A stretch of 64,000 bases of DNA from Flavobacterium saccharophilum (lineage in GTDB: Bacteria; Bacteroidota; Bacteroidia; Flavobacteriales; Flavobacteriaceae): the NCBI RefSeq assembly GCF_900142735.1, contig NZ_FRBY01000005.1, positions 124,001 to 188,000 on the forward strand, read 5' to 3'. Position numbers and translations under genes: made by a program. A model generated the notes under the pieces. The model saw nothing but the letters and a program-made list of their open reading frames with translations, ran no database searches and was not told the DNA's origin. This document shows, one piece after another, positions 19,029 to 28,061 of this stretch. Numbering within the stretch: the stretch's first letter is position 1; the number at the start of each line of letters is the position of its first letter.

Positions 19029-22000
19029 ATGAAAAAAGATTATTTATTCTGGAAAGAAACATTCCCTGTAATGTTTATTCTATTTTTTCTTTGTTCGCTC
19101 GGTGTTAGTGCACAAAGTAAACTTACCGGAAAAGTTATTGATGAGACAGGCTTACCAGTACCTGGAGCTACTATTAAAGTTGAAGGCTCTCCTATTAATA
19201 CTGCAACTGATCTTGACGGTAGCTATAATATTGATGCAAAAGAAAATCAGACTTTAATTGTATCTTTTATAGGTTATAAAACTATAAAGAAAATAGTTGG
19301 ACCATCAAAGGAACTGAATATTACAATACAGCCAGACACGCAGCTACTAAACGAAGTAGTAGTTGTAGGATATGGAACTCAAAAGAAAATTGAGGTTACC
19401 GGAGCTGTGTCTACAATAAAATCGGACGTGATTGACAAGTCTCCTGTTGCAGATGTTGGTGCCGCATTACAAGGACAAGTAGCGGGTGTTAATGTACAAG
19501 CTGCTAGTGGACGCCCAGGAGAAGCGTCCAACATCCAAATTAGAGGAGTTGGATCCTTATCTGGATCAACAGAACCTTTGTATGTTGTTGACGGAATACC
19601 ATACCAAAGTAATCCTAATATATCTCCAGATCAAATTGAATCGCTTGACATTTTAAAAGATGGAGCAGCAGCTTCAGTTTATGGTACAAGAGCATCTAAT
19701 GGGGTAATTTTAATTACAACTAAAAGAGGGAAAAGAGGGAAAATATCAATCGATTTCAATACCTATGCTGGAATTCAAAATATAACTTCTGGAACACCCT
19801 TAATGAATACACAGCAGCAGTTATTTGCTGATTATACTGCAAGAGCCATGCTTTCAAGCAACCTGCCAACTTACTTTATCAGAACTCCCGATTTGCTGAA
19901 TTATGATAGTGACTATGTTGGAGATGTACAAAACAATAATGCACTAATACGTAATTATGGTCTAGGAATCTCAGGGGGAGCAGAAAATCTTTCATTGAAC
20001 TTTAACACCAACTACTACGACCAAGATGGTATATTAATTAACTCAGGGTTTAGCAGATTAAGTAACCGTTTAAATGCACAATTTACAAAAGGAAAATTTA
20101 AAGCTTTTGCAAGTTTAGGAATTAATCGAGAAAAAACAACCCAAGAGCCATGGGCCTTATACGAATATGCAATACAACAAAAGCCTTGGCAAGTACCATT
20201 AAGCGGAGTAAAACAAGAGGGATCAAATGTATCTTATCCTGTGGACAATGAAATTTTGTTTGGTTTCTTACAGAAAGAATTACAAAATGTTGATGAAAGA
20301 AAAGTCAACTCTAACAACATCTCGTTGAATCTTGAATACGAAATTTTTAAAGGATTAAAATATAAAGTTAACCTGGGGACAAACAGCTATGACTACAAAA
20401 GAACATTTTTTCGCCCACAAGTTTTAGTATACAATTTAACGGGGGAATTTAGTGCTACCGCATCCCGTGAAGAAGCTTTGTTAAACGAAGATTACATAAG
20501 CTCTCAAAGAAATACTATTGAAAATATAGTTGACTACAAAAGAAGTTTTGGTAATCATAATTTAAATGCAACACTGGTTTCTTCTTTTGAAGAATTCAAC
20601 TCTAAACAGATAGGAGTGGGAGTGATTGGACTACTGAGTAATGAAACTCCAGTTTTGGGAGCAGGTAAAAGCGCTACAAAAAACACAAGTTATGATTATA
20701 ATAACACTCTAAGTGGTTTAATGGGCAGAATACAATATAACTATGCAAATCGCTACCTTATCTCAGCAAGTATCCGTAAGGATGGTTCCTCTAACTTTGG
20801 TCCAGACAATCGTTATGGCTATTTCCCTGGAGTCTCTGCTGGATGGAATATATCTGAGGAAAATTTCTTTAAAAATAGTTCAATTAAAAATGTTGTGGAC
20901 AATTGGAAATTTAGAGCAAGTTATGCGCAACTAGGCAATCAAAGTATCCCCCCTTATACTTATTCTGGTCAAATAGAATCAGGTGCAAATTATTTATTTG
21001 GCAGTGCCGAAAATCTTGCAAGCGGTGCTATCCAAAGGAGATATGCTAATCCTGATGTAAAGTGGGAAACTAGCATCTCCAGCAATATCGGAATGGATGT
21101 AGCGATGTTCAAAAACAAATTGAGTTTCACCCTTGATCTATATAAAAATGATAAGAATGATATGCTATTACCACAACAAACTCCAGCATCTAGCGGAACG
21201 TATGTTCCAAGTGCCGTCGATATTTATAGTCCGATCATTGTTAATGCAGGAAATATGACCAATAAAGGTATAGAAGTTTCGTTAAATTATAAAAATAAAC
21301 TTTCAAATAGCCTTACATATTCTATTTCTGGAAACTTTTCTAAAAACGTAAATGAGATTACAAATTTAGACGGAATTGAAAGAGGATATGGGAATGGACG
21401 TCCTACCAATTCACTCGGTAATACAGTGGAATATACTACATTTTTTGCAGTAGGACATGAAGCTGGAGCATTTTTCCTACTTCAAAATGCAGGCGTGATC
21501 AAATCTCAAGATGTATTGGATGAATACAAAAAAATACAGCCAAGTGCTAAGTTAGGCGACATCAGATATATCGATCAAGATGGCGATGGCGTAATCAATG
21601 ATAACGATCGTGTATATGCGGGTTCAGGCCAAGCTGACTTTAATGCTGGTTTAAATTTAGATTTAGCTTATAAAGGTTTTGATTTTAGTGTTCAAACTTA
21701 TTTTTCATATGGTGCAAAAATATATAATGGATCAAGATATTTTGCTTATGCAGTAGGTAGACATATAGATGAATATTCTATGTGGTCACCTGAAAATCCA
21801 ACTTCTGATATTCCTTCATTTAGAGAAAGCGCTACACATAGTAATGTCAGAGCAAGTTCTGATTTCTTTTTAGAAGATGGTACTTACTTTAGAATAAGAA
21901 ATTTAACATTCGGTTATTCATTACCTGAAAGCTTAATGCAAAAGAATGGAATTGGACAGATCAGGTTATACCTTACAGGAATGAATCCATTTACTTTTAC

Positions 22001-22118
22001 AAAATACACTGGTTATGACCCTGAAGTTGGCGGAAATGGTATCAGTACAAGAGGTGTTGACAGCGGAAACTACCCAGTATCAAGAAGATTTGTACTTGGA
22101 CTTCAAGTTAAATTTTAA
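19029..22118 (+). CDS. SusC-like TonB-dependent receptor (agar locus)
   Basis: A 1029-aa outer-membrane importer for oligosaccharides, working with the SusD protein encoded 20 bp downstream and powered by TonB. After a signal peptide (about 1-28) comes a carboxypeptidase-regulatory-like domain (KLTGKVIDETGLPVPGATI), a TonB-box-like LNEVVVVGYGTQ (about 107-118), the plug domain (VDGIPY, SLDILKDGAAASVYGTRASNG), and a beta barrel ending in a terminal Phe (LGLQVKF). All SusC landmarks are present and the length is normal. The likely cargo is neoagaro- or agaro-oligosaccharides, inferred from the adjacent agar operon. Confidence 0.92.
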   Translation: MKKDYLFWKETFPVMFILFFLCSLGVSAQSKLTGKVIDETGLPVPGATIKVEGSPINTATDLDGSYNIDAKENQTLIVSFIGYKTIKKIVGPSKELNITIQPDTQLLNEVVVVGYGTQKKIEVTGAVSTIKSDVIDKSPVADVGAALQGQVAGVNVQAASGRPGEASNIQIRGVGSLSGSTEPLYVVDGIPYQSNPNISPDQIESLDILKDGAAASVYGTRASNGVILITTKRGKRGKISIDFNTYAGIQNITSGTPLMNTQQQLFADYTARAMLSSNLPTYFIRTPDLLNYDSDYVGDVQNNNALIRNYGLGISGGAENLSLNFNTNYYDQDGILINSGFSRLSNRLNAQFTKGKFKAFASLGINREKTTQEPWALYEYAIQQKPWQVPLSGVKQEGSNVSYPVDNEILFGFLQKELQNVDERKVNSNNISLNLEYEIFKGLKYKVNLGTNSYDYKRTFFRPQVLVYNLTGEFSATASREEALLNEDYISSQRNTIENIVDYKRSFGNHNLNATLVSSFEEFNSKQIGVGVIGLLSNETPVLGAGKSATKNTSYDYNNTLSGLMGRIQYNYANRYLISASIRKDGSSNFGPDNRYGYFPGVSAGWNISEENFFKNSSIKNVVDNWKFRASYAQLGNQSIPPYTYSGQIESGANYLFGSAENLASGAIQRRYANPDVKWETSISSNIGMDVAMFKNKLSFTLDLYKNDKNDMLLPQQTPASSGTYVPSAVDIYSPIIVNAGNMTNKGIEVSLNYKNKLSNSLTYSISGNFSKNVNEITNLDGIERGYGNGRPTNSLGNTVEYTTFFAVGHEAGAFFLLQNAGVIKSQDVLDEYKKIQPSAKLGDIRYIDQDGDGVINDNDRVYAGSGQADFNAGLNLDLAYKGFDFSVQTYFSYGAKIYNGSRYFAYAVGRHIDEYSMWSPENPTSDIPSFRESATHSNVRASSDFFLEDGTYFRIRNLTFGYSLPESLMQKNGIGQIRLYLTGMNPFTFTKYTGYDPEVGGNGISTRGVDSGNYPVSRRFVLGLQVKF

Positions 22119-22138
22119 CAATTTAAAACTAAAATAAA

Positions 22139-23875
22139 ATGAGATATAAAAAATTTAATAAAAAAGCAAGAGCTCTAGCTATAGCGGTTTGCTCTGTTTT
22201 ACTTATTACAAGTTGTGATCAAAATGATTTCTTGACAGAGGTCAATCCAAATACTATTACTAACGAAACATTTTGGAAAAGTAAGCAAGATTTTCAAACA
22301 GGATTGAATACTGTATACGCAGCCATGCAATATCAATCTATCAGTGGTGGTGGCTTGGTTTTTGAGGAAGTAATGTCTGATATTGCAGGAAGCGAATCAT
22401 GGTATGACCCGATTGCATTTAGAAATTTCACATTTACAGATGCTGATCAGAATGTAACAAATAAATGGGCTAACCTGTACACGGGAATCTTTAGAGCGAA
22501 TCAGGTTATTAGTAAACTTCAAACGGCAGAACCCAGTATTTTTGCTGCCGGCGAAAAAGAAAGTATTGAAGCGCAAGCACGTACATTAAGAGCATTTTAC
22601 TATTTTTTGGTAGCTAATACGTACGGAGGAGCCGTGATCCACACAAAGGTAGCTCAAACAAAAGAAGATCTTCAAGTTCCTTTTAGCTCAATAGCAGAGG
22701 TGAACAACCAAATTATAATTCCAGACTTGCAATTTGCAAAAGCAAATTTACCGCAAAAGTGGTCAGGTGAAAACGTAGGGAGAGTTACTACTGGTACTGC
22801 CACTGCATTACTTGGAAAAGTATATTTATTTGATAAGCAATGGGCAGCAGCAGCAGCTGAATTTAAAAACGTTATTGATTCTGGTGTGTACAGCTTGACC
22901 GCTAATATTATGGATAATTTTGATACTGAGCACGAGTTTAATTCTGAATCAATTCTTGAAGTAGCATATAGTGCAACAAAAAACCCAGGTGCTAACGGTG
23001 ATAATGTTGACGATACCCCATATACCGCAGGTGCAGAAGCGAGTAATTTAGCGAGAGCCTATGGTCAATTAAATTATGGAGGTTACAATACCCTCCTTCC
23101 ATCGTATTTCATACATGAACTATATTTAAATGACGAGGTAGATCCTACTAACTCAATTAATACAACAAACATTCATTCAAAACGTCTTACGGCCTCTATT
23201 GCTCCAGCTAATTTTGAAGGGCAGTATTATTTATTGGATAATGGAGTTGCTAAGGGCTGGGGTTACGGTCAGAGTGCTTACATTAAGAAGTATTCAAATT
23301 GGTACAATGTCAAAAGTGAGGACGGTAATTCTAGAAGTGGAATTAACTGTAGACAAATCAGATTAGCGGATGTGTACTTAATGTACGCTGAAGCTGTACT
23401 CAATGCGAGCGGAGATTTAAGTTCTGCAATATTTTATATTGATGAGGTTAGAGCGCGCGCTGGTGTAAAAACAATACAAGAATATCTTGACGCTAACGGA
23501 AATAAGTTTCCTCAATTGCATATAAGCAAAGAGGTTCATGGTACACAACCGTTGGTAGAGCCGACAAAAAAAACTCTTTTGACACATATTCAAAGAGTGG
23601 AGAGACCTCTTGAACTTGCTTTCGAAGGACATCGTTTCAAAGATTTAGTGCGATGGGGGATTGTACAACAAGTATTTAATGAACTAGTTGCAGATGAAAA
23701 CTGGAGACTTGCAAACATTGATGTAGGCCCAACTGCTGTTCCAGTACAACCTTTATTGCTTAAGGAACGTATACGAGATGATTTTAGAAATGCAAGTACA
23801 AGCTACAATTCAGCTAAAAATGATTATTGGCCAATCCCGGCTGTTGAAAGACAATCAAATAATCAATTAAACTAA
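22139..23875 (+). CDS. SusD-like starch-binding-type lipoprotein (agar locus)
   Basis: A 578-aa SusD/RagB lipoprotein forming the surface lid on the SusC barrel. The signal peptide ends in LLITSC (Cys26). Family landmarks are the N-terminal NPNTITNETFWKS, ARTLRAFYYFLVANTYGG, the mid-protein RQIRLADVYLMYAEAVLNASGD and a C-terminal RPLELAFEGHRFKDLVRWG. TPR-like helices dominate. It is co-transcribed with SusC and the following lipoprotein. Oligosaccharide binding to agar products is inferred from position. Confidence 0.92.
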   Translation: MRYKKFNKKARALAIAVCSVLLITSCDQNDFLTEVNPNTITNETFWKSKQDFQTGLNTVYAAMQYQSISGGGLVFEEVMSDIAGSESWYDPIAFRNFTFTDADQNVTNKWANLYTGIFRANQVISKLQTAEPSIFAAGEKESIEAQARTLRAFYYFLVANTYGGAVIHTKVAQTKEDLQVPFSSIAEVNNQIIIPDLQFAKANLPQKWSGENVGRVTTGTATALLGKVYLFDKQWAAAAAEFKNVIDSGVYSLTANIMDNFDTEHEFNSESILEVAYSATKNPGANGDNVDDTPYTAGAEASNLARAYGQLNYGGYNTLLPSYFIHELYLNDEVDPTNSINTTNIHSKRLTASIAPANFEGQYYLLDNGVAKGWGYGQSAYIKKYSNWYNVKSEDGNSRSGINCRQIRLADVYLMYAEAVLNASGDLSSAIFYIDEVRARAGVKTIQEYLDANGNKFPQLHISKEVHGTQPLVEPTKKTLLTHIQRVERPLELAFEGHRFKDLVRWGIVQQVFNELVADENWRLANIDVGPTAVPVQPLLLKERIRDDFRNASTSYNSAKNDYWPIPAVERQSNNQLN

Positions 23876-23893
23876 TTTTAAAACAATTATTAT

Positions 23894-25477
23894 ATGAAAG
23901 CAAATTTTAAGATAATACTAGCGACGCTTGCTATTATAGTTGGATTAAACTCCTGTAGTGACATCTACGACACGCTACAACTAAATGAAGCCAACAGCAG
24001 AATTATAGTTTCCTCTCAAATGGATTATGGCAACAGAATACGTTTAGGAGGCGAAGAAACTTTTGCAGATGTTTCTTCTGGAGTTGAATCAAGACTTTGG
24101 ACCTTTCCAGAAGGTGTGGTTGACATAGCTGGATCTGACAATGATGTAACTTCAACAGAACAAAATGTCAAGGCAACTTTTAATGTAGTGGGTAAGCATA
24201 ATGTAACATTGAAACAGGTTTTTAAAGGTGATGCGTATACAACAGAAGGTACAAGTGCTTCTGGAAAAGAAAAAGATACTACAATTATAGTTACTGTTTT
24301 GGCACCTATGAAAGTTCAAGTAAAAGCAAATTATGTAAATCCGGACGGAACTGTTGGTGCAGAATTAAACATTGCCAATGGTGCTAAAAACCAGGTGCTT
24401 GCTGGGAGAACCATTCGCTACAGTTTAGTTACTGAAGGAGAACCACAAGATTTCAAATGGACAATGGAAGGTGGTGATCCTGCGAATTCTCAAGCGATTA
24501 CAGGTGTATTAGACGTACGTTATAAGAAACTGGGGACTTATGGACTCAGCGTAGCAGTTAGCTCCGTAAGGCCATTTGGTGAGGCTATTGCCGCATTCAC
24601 TGACGTTTTAACGGTTGTTCCATCTACGGACCCTGTAACTATGGATGCAGCTCAAATAATCGATGATAAAGGAACAATTGCTTTGAACTTTAGCAGAGAA
24701 ATAAATGAAAGTACAGTTAAAATAAATGACTTTTCACTTTCTTTAACTACCTCAAAAGGTACATCAATTCCTTTATCGATAGCCAGTGCTGCGGTGGATA
24801 TTACTGAGGGAAATATTGTCAATATAAAAACCTATGGATCAACACTTTACGACGATGACAAAATTTTAATATCATATACAAAAGGCTCATTAACTACTGC
24901 AGATGCAGTTGCAGTTAGTACATTTACTGAAGTACCCGTAGTATTTAAATCAGAAAATATTTTAGAGACAAAATCTAATTATGATTTTGGATTTGAAAAA
25001 TCATCAAGTACAGACTGGGTAGATCTGGGTTGGGGAGGACAATGGTCTAATTATACTTCATCAATTACGACTGCTAAAGCACATTCAGGCACAAAAAGTA
25101 TAAGTGTTCAAATGCAAGCAAAAGGAGGAATGATCTTAGGTTACAAAGCTTCTGGATCACTTGTTACTTTTCCATTGACTGCTGGTAAAACATACGCAAT
25201 GGGTTCTTGGATCTATGTAACTGAATTGGGTGATAAACTTTCTACACCTGATTTGAGATTCTATATTAATCCAAACACTGATTGGGGTATTGGTCCAAAT
25301 CCTGGATTCTCTGCTAATTTTGAGGTAGGAAAATGGGTTTATACCAGCGCATTAGTGAAAATTAACACAACAGCGAATTACAACTTTATGATTAGGGGAG
25401 ACAATGGCGTAAATTCTGCAGCGATTAAGTTTTACTTAGATGACATCACTGTAAGTGAAGCAAAACTAAGACCTTAA
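23894..25477 (+). CDS. Surface glycan-binding-type lipoprotein with PKD-like and C-terminal jelly-roll domains
   Basis: A 527-aa lipoprotein (lipobox GLNSC, Cys21) in the SusE/F position, 19 bp after SusD. The N-terminal half contains one or two PKD-like beta-sandwiches (about 40-130 and 140-245). A Big/SwmB-like domain follows (about 250-350: IDDKGTIALNFSREINESTV). The C-terminal part (about 365-527) starts with NYDFGFEKSSSTDWVDLGWG and ends with KFYLDDITVSEAKL, the shape of a CBM4/CBM22-type jelly roll. It probably binds agar at the cell surface. No catalytic signature is seen. Domain assignments are by pattern only. Confidence 0.75.
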   Translation: MKANFKIILATLAIIVGLNSCSDIYDTLQLNEANSRIIVSSQMDYGNRIRLGGEETFADVSSGVESRLWTFPEGVVDIAGSDNDVTSTEQNVKATFNVVGKHNVTLKQVFKGDAYTTEGTSASGKEKDTTIIVTVLAPMKVQVKANYVNPDGTVGAELNIANGAKNQVLAGRTIRYSLVTEGEPQDFKWTMEGGDPANSQAITGVLDVRYKKLGTYGLSVAVSSVRPFGEAIAAFTDVLTVVPSTDPVTMDAAQIIDDKGTIALNFSREINESTVKINDFSLSLTTSKGTSIPLSIASAAVDITEGNIVNIKTYGSTLYDDDKILISYTKGSLTTADAVAVSTFTEVPVVFKSENILETKSNYDFGFEKSSSTDWVDLGWGGQWSNYTSSITTAKAHSGTKSISVQMQAKGGMILGYKASGSLVTFPLTAGKTYAMGSWIYVTELGDKLSTPDLRFYINPNTDWGIGPNPGFSANFEVGKWVYTSALVKINTTANYNFMIRGDNGVNSAAIKFYLDDITVSEAKLRP

Positions 25478-25504
25478 TCATATAAATTTATTTATTTTTT
25501 AAAT

Positions 25505-25541
25505 AGCAAAGGCGATTCAACATAGTGAAATTGCCTTTGCT
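25505..25541 (+). terminator. Rho-independent terminator of the agar SusCD operon
   Basis: AGCAAAGGC and GCCTTTGCT form a perfect 9-bp stem, extended by a partly paired inner part, 28 bp after the stop codon and followed by a T-rich stretch. Confidence 0.8.
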
Positions 25542-25542
25542 C

Positions 25543-26030
25543 TTATATATATAAACCGTTGGATGAAATTAAATTAATTGATTTTATATTATTAATCGGT
25601 CTGTTAAAGATAAATTTATTGATATATTGGATTAATGTTTGATCTGTTAATTTTGCTAAAATTCTAGTTTTAAATTCATTAAAAGTTTTGGTATAATTTC
25701 TACGGATTAAAAACTGGTCACATAATTGAGAAACAAAGTTTCAATTCTTTTTCGGGTCCTCCTGAAAATATATGGTTGTGGTTTGTCGTTCTTTTGATTC
25801 ATTCTTTTTGGCGTTTGTAACTTGATATTTGCCGATTGAAATAAATCTAATTGCATGGTTTCGGACACGTAACCTCTCTTTCCAAGAATCACACAATCAG
25901 ACATTTGTTGTTTTATGTTTTTTAGAAAATGAACATAGTGAACTTCTGCTTTTGTAATGTCCAATGAATGAAAAATTCCTGATAGAGAACAAACTCCCTG
26001 AAGTTTATATCCATAAAACCCAACGTTCAC
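25543..26030 (-). pseudogene. IS982-type transposase remnant
   Basis: The minus strand reads FYGYKLQGVCSLSGIFHSLD, then VILGKRGYVSETMQLDLFQSANI and a RKRIETLF motif, which matches the C-terminal half of IS982-family transposases. The first frame stops shortly after IETLF. One frame over it continues as VSQLCDQFLIRRNYTKTFNEF and ends with a TAA at 25543. So the gene has lost its N-terminal half and carries at least one frameshift just before the QLCDQF segment. I could not locate terminal inverted repeats. It lies at the boundary between the two polysaccharide loci. Confidence 0.8.
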
Positions 26031-26252
26031 AGTCCTATTTATTTAAATCTTTAACTCAATATATGTTTGTTTATTCTCTATCTTTACATTGTAAAATTTT
26101 AATACGCTGAAAGTTAAGTGACCCTATAGGTGACCCTTTTTAAGTAATATAATTTAGCCCTTGTATTTGCTAGGATCGACATAAAATTAGCGGAACCTCT
26201 TTCTCTACATAAAGAAACTGTTTTTTTTATATGCGTAATTATTTTATAGTTG

Positions 26253-26684
26253 TCACATTCTAAATCCTCTTTTTTGAGAAGAAAGTTTTTGTTGAGGAAA
26301 TACTGAAACCTGTGCAATGACTTCCTTTAATGTCGGAATCGAACCTATTGAAAGGTTTTTTAGTTCCGATTTTTTCAAAAGTTGTCCGTATCTGTCTTTA
26401 CAAGTAATTTCCATTCTTTTTATATCAAAACCGTCGTTTTCTTGTCTTACCCAAAAATCACATACAATAGTCGGATTATCATCTCCTGACCATTGCAGAT
26501 AAGTCGATAGTAAAAAGCTTCCGTCTCTATCAGATCTTTCTTTACCATTGTTACAGGCTTCCATATATTCGGTAATGCTTTCTTTCAACTTTCCCGGATA
26601 GGCTCCTGCTGTTTGAAAGTAACCATTAAAGCCTTTGTCTATGAGAATTTTTGCGAATGTGTCTAAATCAGGCAACTGTTTCAT
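26253..26684 (-). CDS. Hypothetical protein, 143 aa
   Basis: Not recognised. A soluble 143-aa protein starting MKQLPDLDTFAKIL with a normal ATG. It has a compact, mixed alpha/beta composition (WSGDDNPTIVCDFWVRQ, GFDIKRMEIT, a short helical KDRYGQLLKKSELKN) and a short basic C-terminus (SSQKRGFRM). Similar small proteins with basic tails occur on flavobacterial mobile elements, and an IS982 remnant sits downstream, so a mobile-element origin is possible but unproven. It has no co-directional neighbour except that remnant, and no operon partner. Confidence 0.5.
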   Translation of the reverse strand: MKQLPDLDTFAKILIDKGFNGYFQTAGAYPGKLKESITEYMEACNNGKERSDRDGSFLLSTYLQWSGDDNPTIVCDFWVRQENDGFDIKRMEITCKDRYGQLLKKSELKNLSIGSIPTLKEVIAQVSVFPQQKLSSQKRGFRM

Positions 26685-26952
26685 AATTTTAAATTTTAGT
26701 TTGTTATTTTAATATTCTAGTTTTCAATACGGTAAATTTTTAATATTGAAACCTTTCGAGTTCTTACATATATAAATACAATATTATTAAGCCTAAGCTT
26801 TCAATATTGCTGGAACAAATGATAAACTTTTTGTTTATTTACTAGATATCCTTAAACTTAAGGGACTTTGTTGGATGTGCTTTGTATAAGCCCCATTTAG
26901 GCTATTTGCAACTTTTTAATAAACTCGGGCAATCAAATACTTTCATTATTAA

Positions 26953-27020
26953 AACTCTGCGAGCTCGCTTAAAACTTGGAAATCTTCAAGTAAAAGGTTC
27001 GAATTTTGTACCAAGGAGTT
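26953..27020 (+). other. tRNA-like relic, possible former attachment site
   Basis: AACTCTG at the left can pair five bases plus a wobble with AGGAGTT at the right. Between them is a hairpin (ACTTG/CAAGT) and a T-arm-like GGTTCGAATTTTGTACC containing the TTCGAAT loop. The D arm is too short and the T stem imperfect, so this is not a functional tRNA by eye. A strong terminator follows 13 bases later, as often after tRNA genes. Confidence 0.25.
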
Positions 27021-27033
27021 CACTATAAAATTT

Positions 27034-27069
27034 AAAAAGCCTGAGAATCAATATTCTCAGGCTTTTTTT
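27034..27069. terminator. Strong symmetric rho-independent terminator
   Basis: AAAAAGCCTGAGAAT pairs perfectly with ATTCTCAGGCTTTTT around a four-base CAAT loop, with a seven-T tail. No intact gene ends immediately before it on either strand. Confidence 0.85.
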
Positions 27070-27419
27070 GTGGCCTGTAAATTCTTATGAGATATTACTA
27101 CATACCTTAGTTTCTAAATAGGCTCTCTTTGGGAGTATTATTTTTATCATTTAAATACTTTCACGATATTAATTGAGATAACCTCCTTAATTCTCAAATT
27201 ACTTAAACAATAAAATTCACTCTCAATAAGGATATCAAAAAACAAAAAAAATGAACTTCTTTTTCATTTGAATAAACACCTTTCACACTGTTAATATGTT
27301 TCTTTTTGAGTTTTTCATTTCGAGTTAGACCTTCTCACTTTAAAGAAAGTTTTTTCTTGTTATTTTAAAAAACTTATAAAACATTAAAAAAAATGAATAG
27401 TTGTCATTTGGCGTATTTA

Positions 27420-27435
27420 ATGTGCTCGTGCACAT
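27420..27435. promoter_or_regulatory. Operator-like palindrome 1
   Basis: ATGTGCTCGTGCACAT has six-base inverted arms around TCGT. It shares the pattern ATGTGYTCGWRCACAT with the perfect palindrome 23 bp downstream (centre to centre). Confidence 0.55.
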
Positions 27436-27441
27436 AAATTC

Positions 27442-27459
27442 AATGTGTTCGAACACATT
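27442..27459. promoter_or_regulatory. Operator-like palindrome 2 (perfect, 18 bp)
   Basis: AATGTGTTCGAACACATT equals its own reverse complement. A central CG within a palindrome of this size is typical of LacI- or GntR-family operators. It lies about 590 bp upstream of the kinase-GH35 operon. No LacI or GntR gene is in the window. Confidence 0.6.
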
Positions 27460-27848
27460 TTTTTAAATTTTCTTTTTTTATTTAAAAAAAATATATAGTT
27501 TAGTCATTGAATTACGAGCAACAAGCTCATATTTTTAATTAATAAACAATTAAAATAGTAATTATATATTATTTTTTAACTTTTTTATGAAAAGATCTAA
27601 CTATTAAACAAGACCTTTTTTTACATATTTTTTCAACGCAGGAAACAAGCATAAAAAATGAGCCTTTATAAGGATTAATATTTGTTAAAAATTGGAGAAA
27701 ATTATTATTAATTTGACTTACTCTTTGAAAAATTAATCTTCGGAACAAACAAAGAGTAAACTCTTTAATAACAAGATTTTACTTCAAAAAAACCATAAAA
27801 TAAAATAGATTAATTGAGATTTACAGTAATAAAGCATAACCAAAGTAG

Positions 27849-28061
27849 ATGAAGCCAAAATCAGCAGAATTAGCCGTTGTTATAGTAACACAACATGAAG
27901 CCATTAAAAAGTTACAGGCCAGAAAATCGAATATTGAGATTTTAAATAACCATTTCAAACAAACTGGGACTACCTATGTAACATATAAAGGTTTGACCAA
28001 AATAGAGAGAAAAAAAACACCTACTAACAGCATTCATCAAATGATAGTATGGAAGAATTAA
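27849..28061 (+). CDS. Doubtful small ORF, 70 aa
   Basis: A 70-aa basic ORF beginning MKPKSAELAVVIVTQHEAI and overlapping the kinase start by 13 bp. I recognise no family, signal peptide or membrane segment. It could be a translated leader that couples to the kinase, a fragment of a decayed gene, or noise. The overlap with the downstream start codon is the only argument for it. Confidence 0.25.
   Translation: MKPKSAELAVVIVTQHEAIKKLQARKSNIEILNNHFKQTGTTYVTYKGLTKIERKKTPTNSIHQMIVWKN

Larger units (their letters stand above)
26685..27848. other. Non-coding junction between the two loci
   Basis: About 1.16 kb with no convincing ORF. It holds a tRNA-like relic, a strong symmetric terminator and two operator-like palindromes, listed separately. 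The remainder is very AT-rich. The only promoter-like signal seen is TTACTCTTTG near 27719, one base too long for the Bacteroidota box. Confidence 0.6.

Noticed and set aside
26114..26317. A 67-aa minus-strand ORF overlapping the end of the 143-aa hypothetical gene
   Set aside because: It could be a frameshifted C-terminus, but the 143-aa protein already ends with a plausible basic tail and the 67-aa peptide shows no family features.
27849..28061. The 70-aa ORF before the kinase as a regulatory leader peptide
   Set aside because: Only the overlap with the kinase start supports it; there is no codon bias, hairpin or attenuator visible, so it is listed as doubtful without a function.
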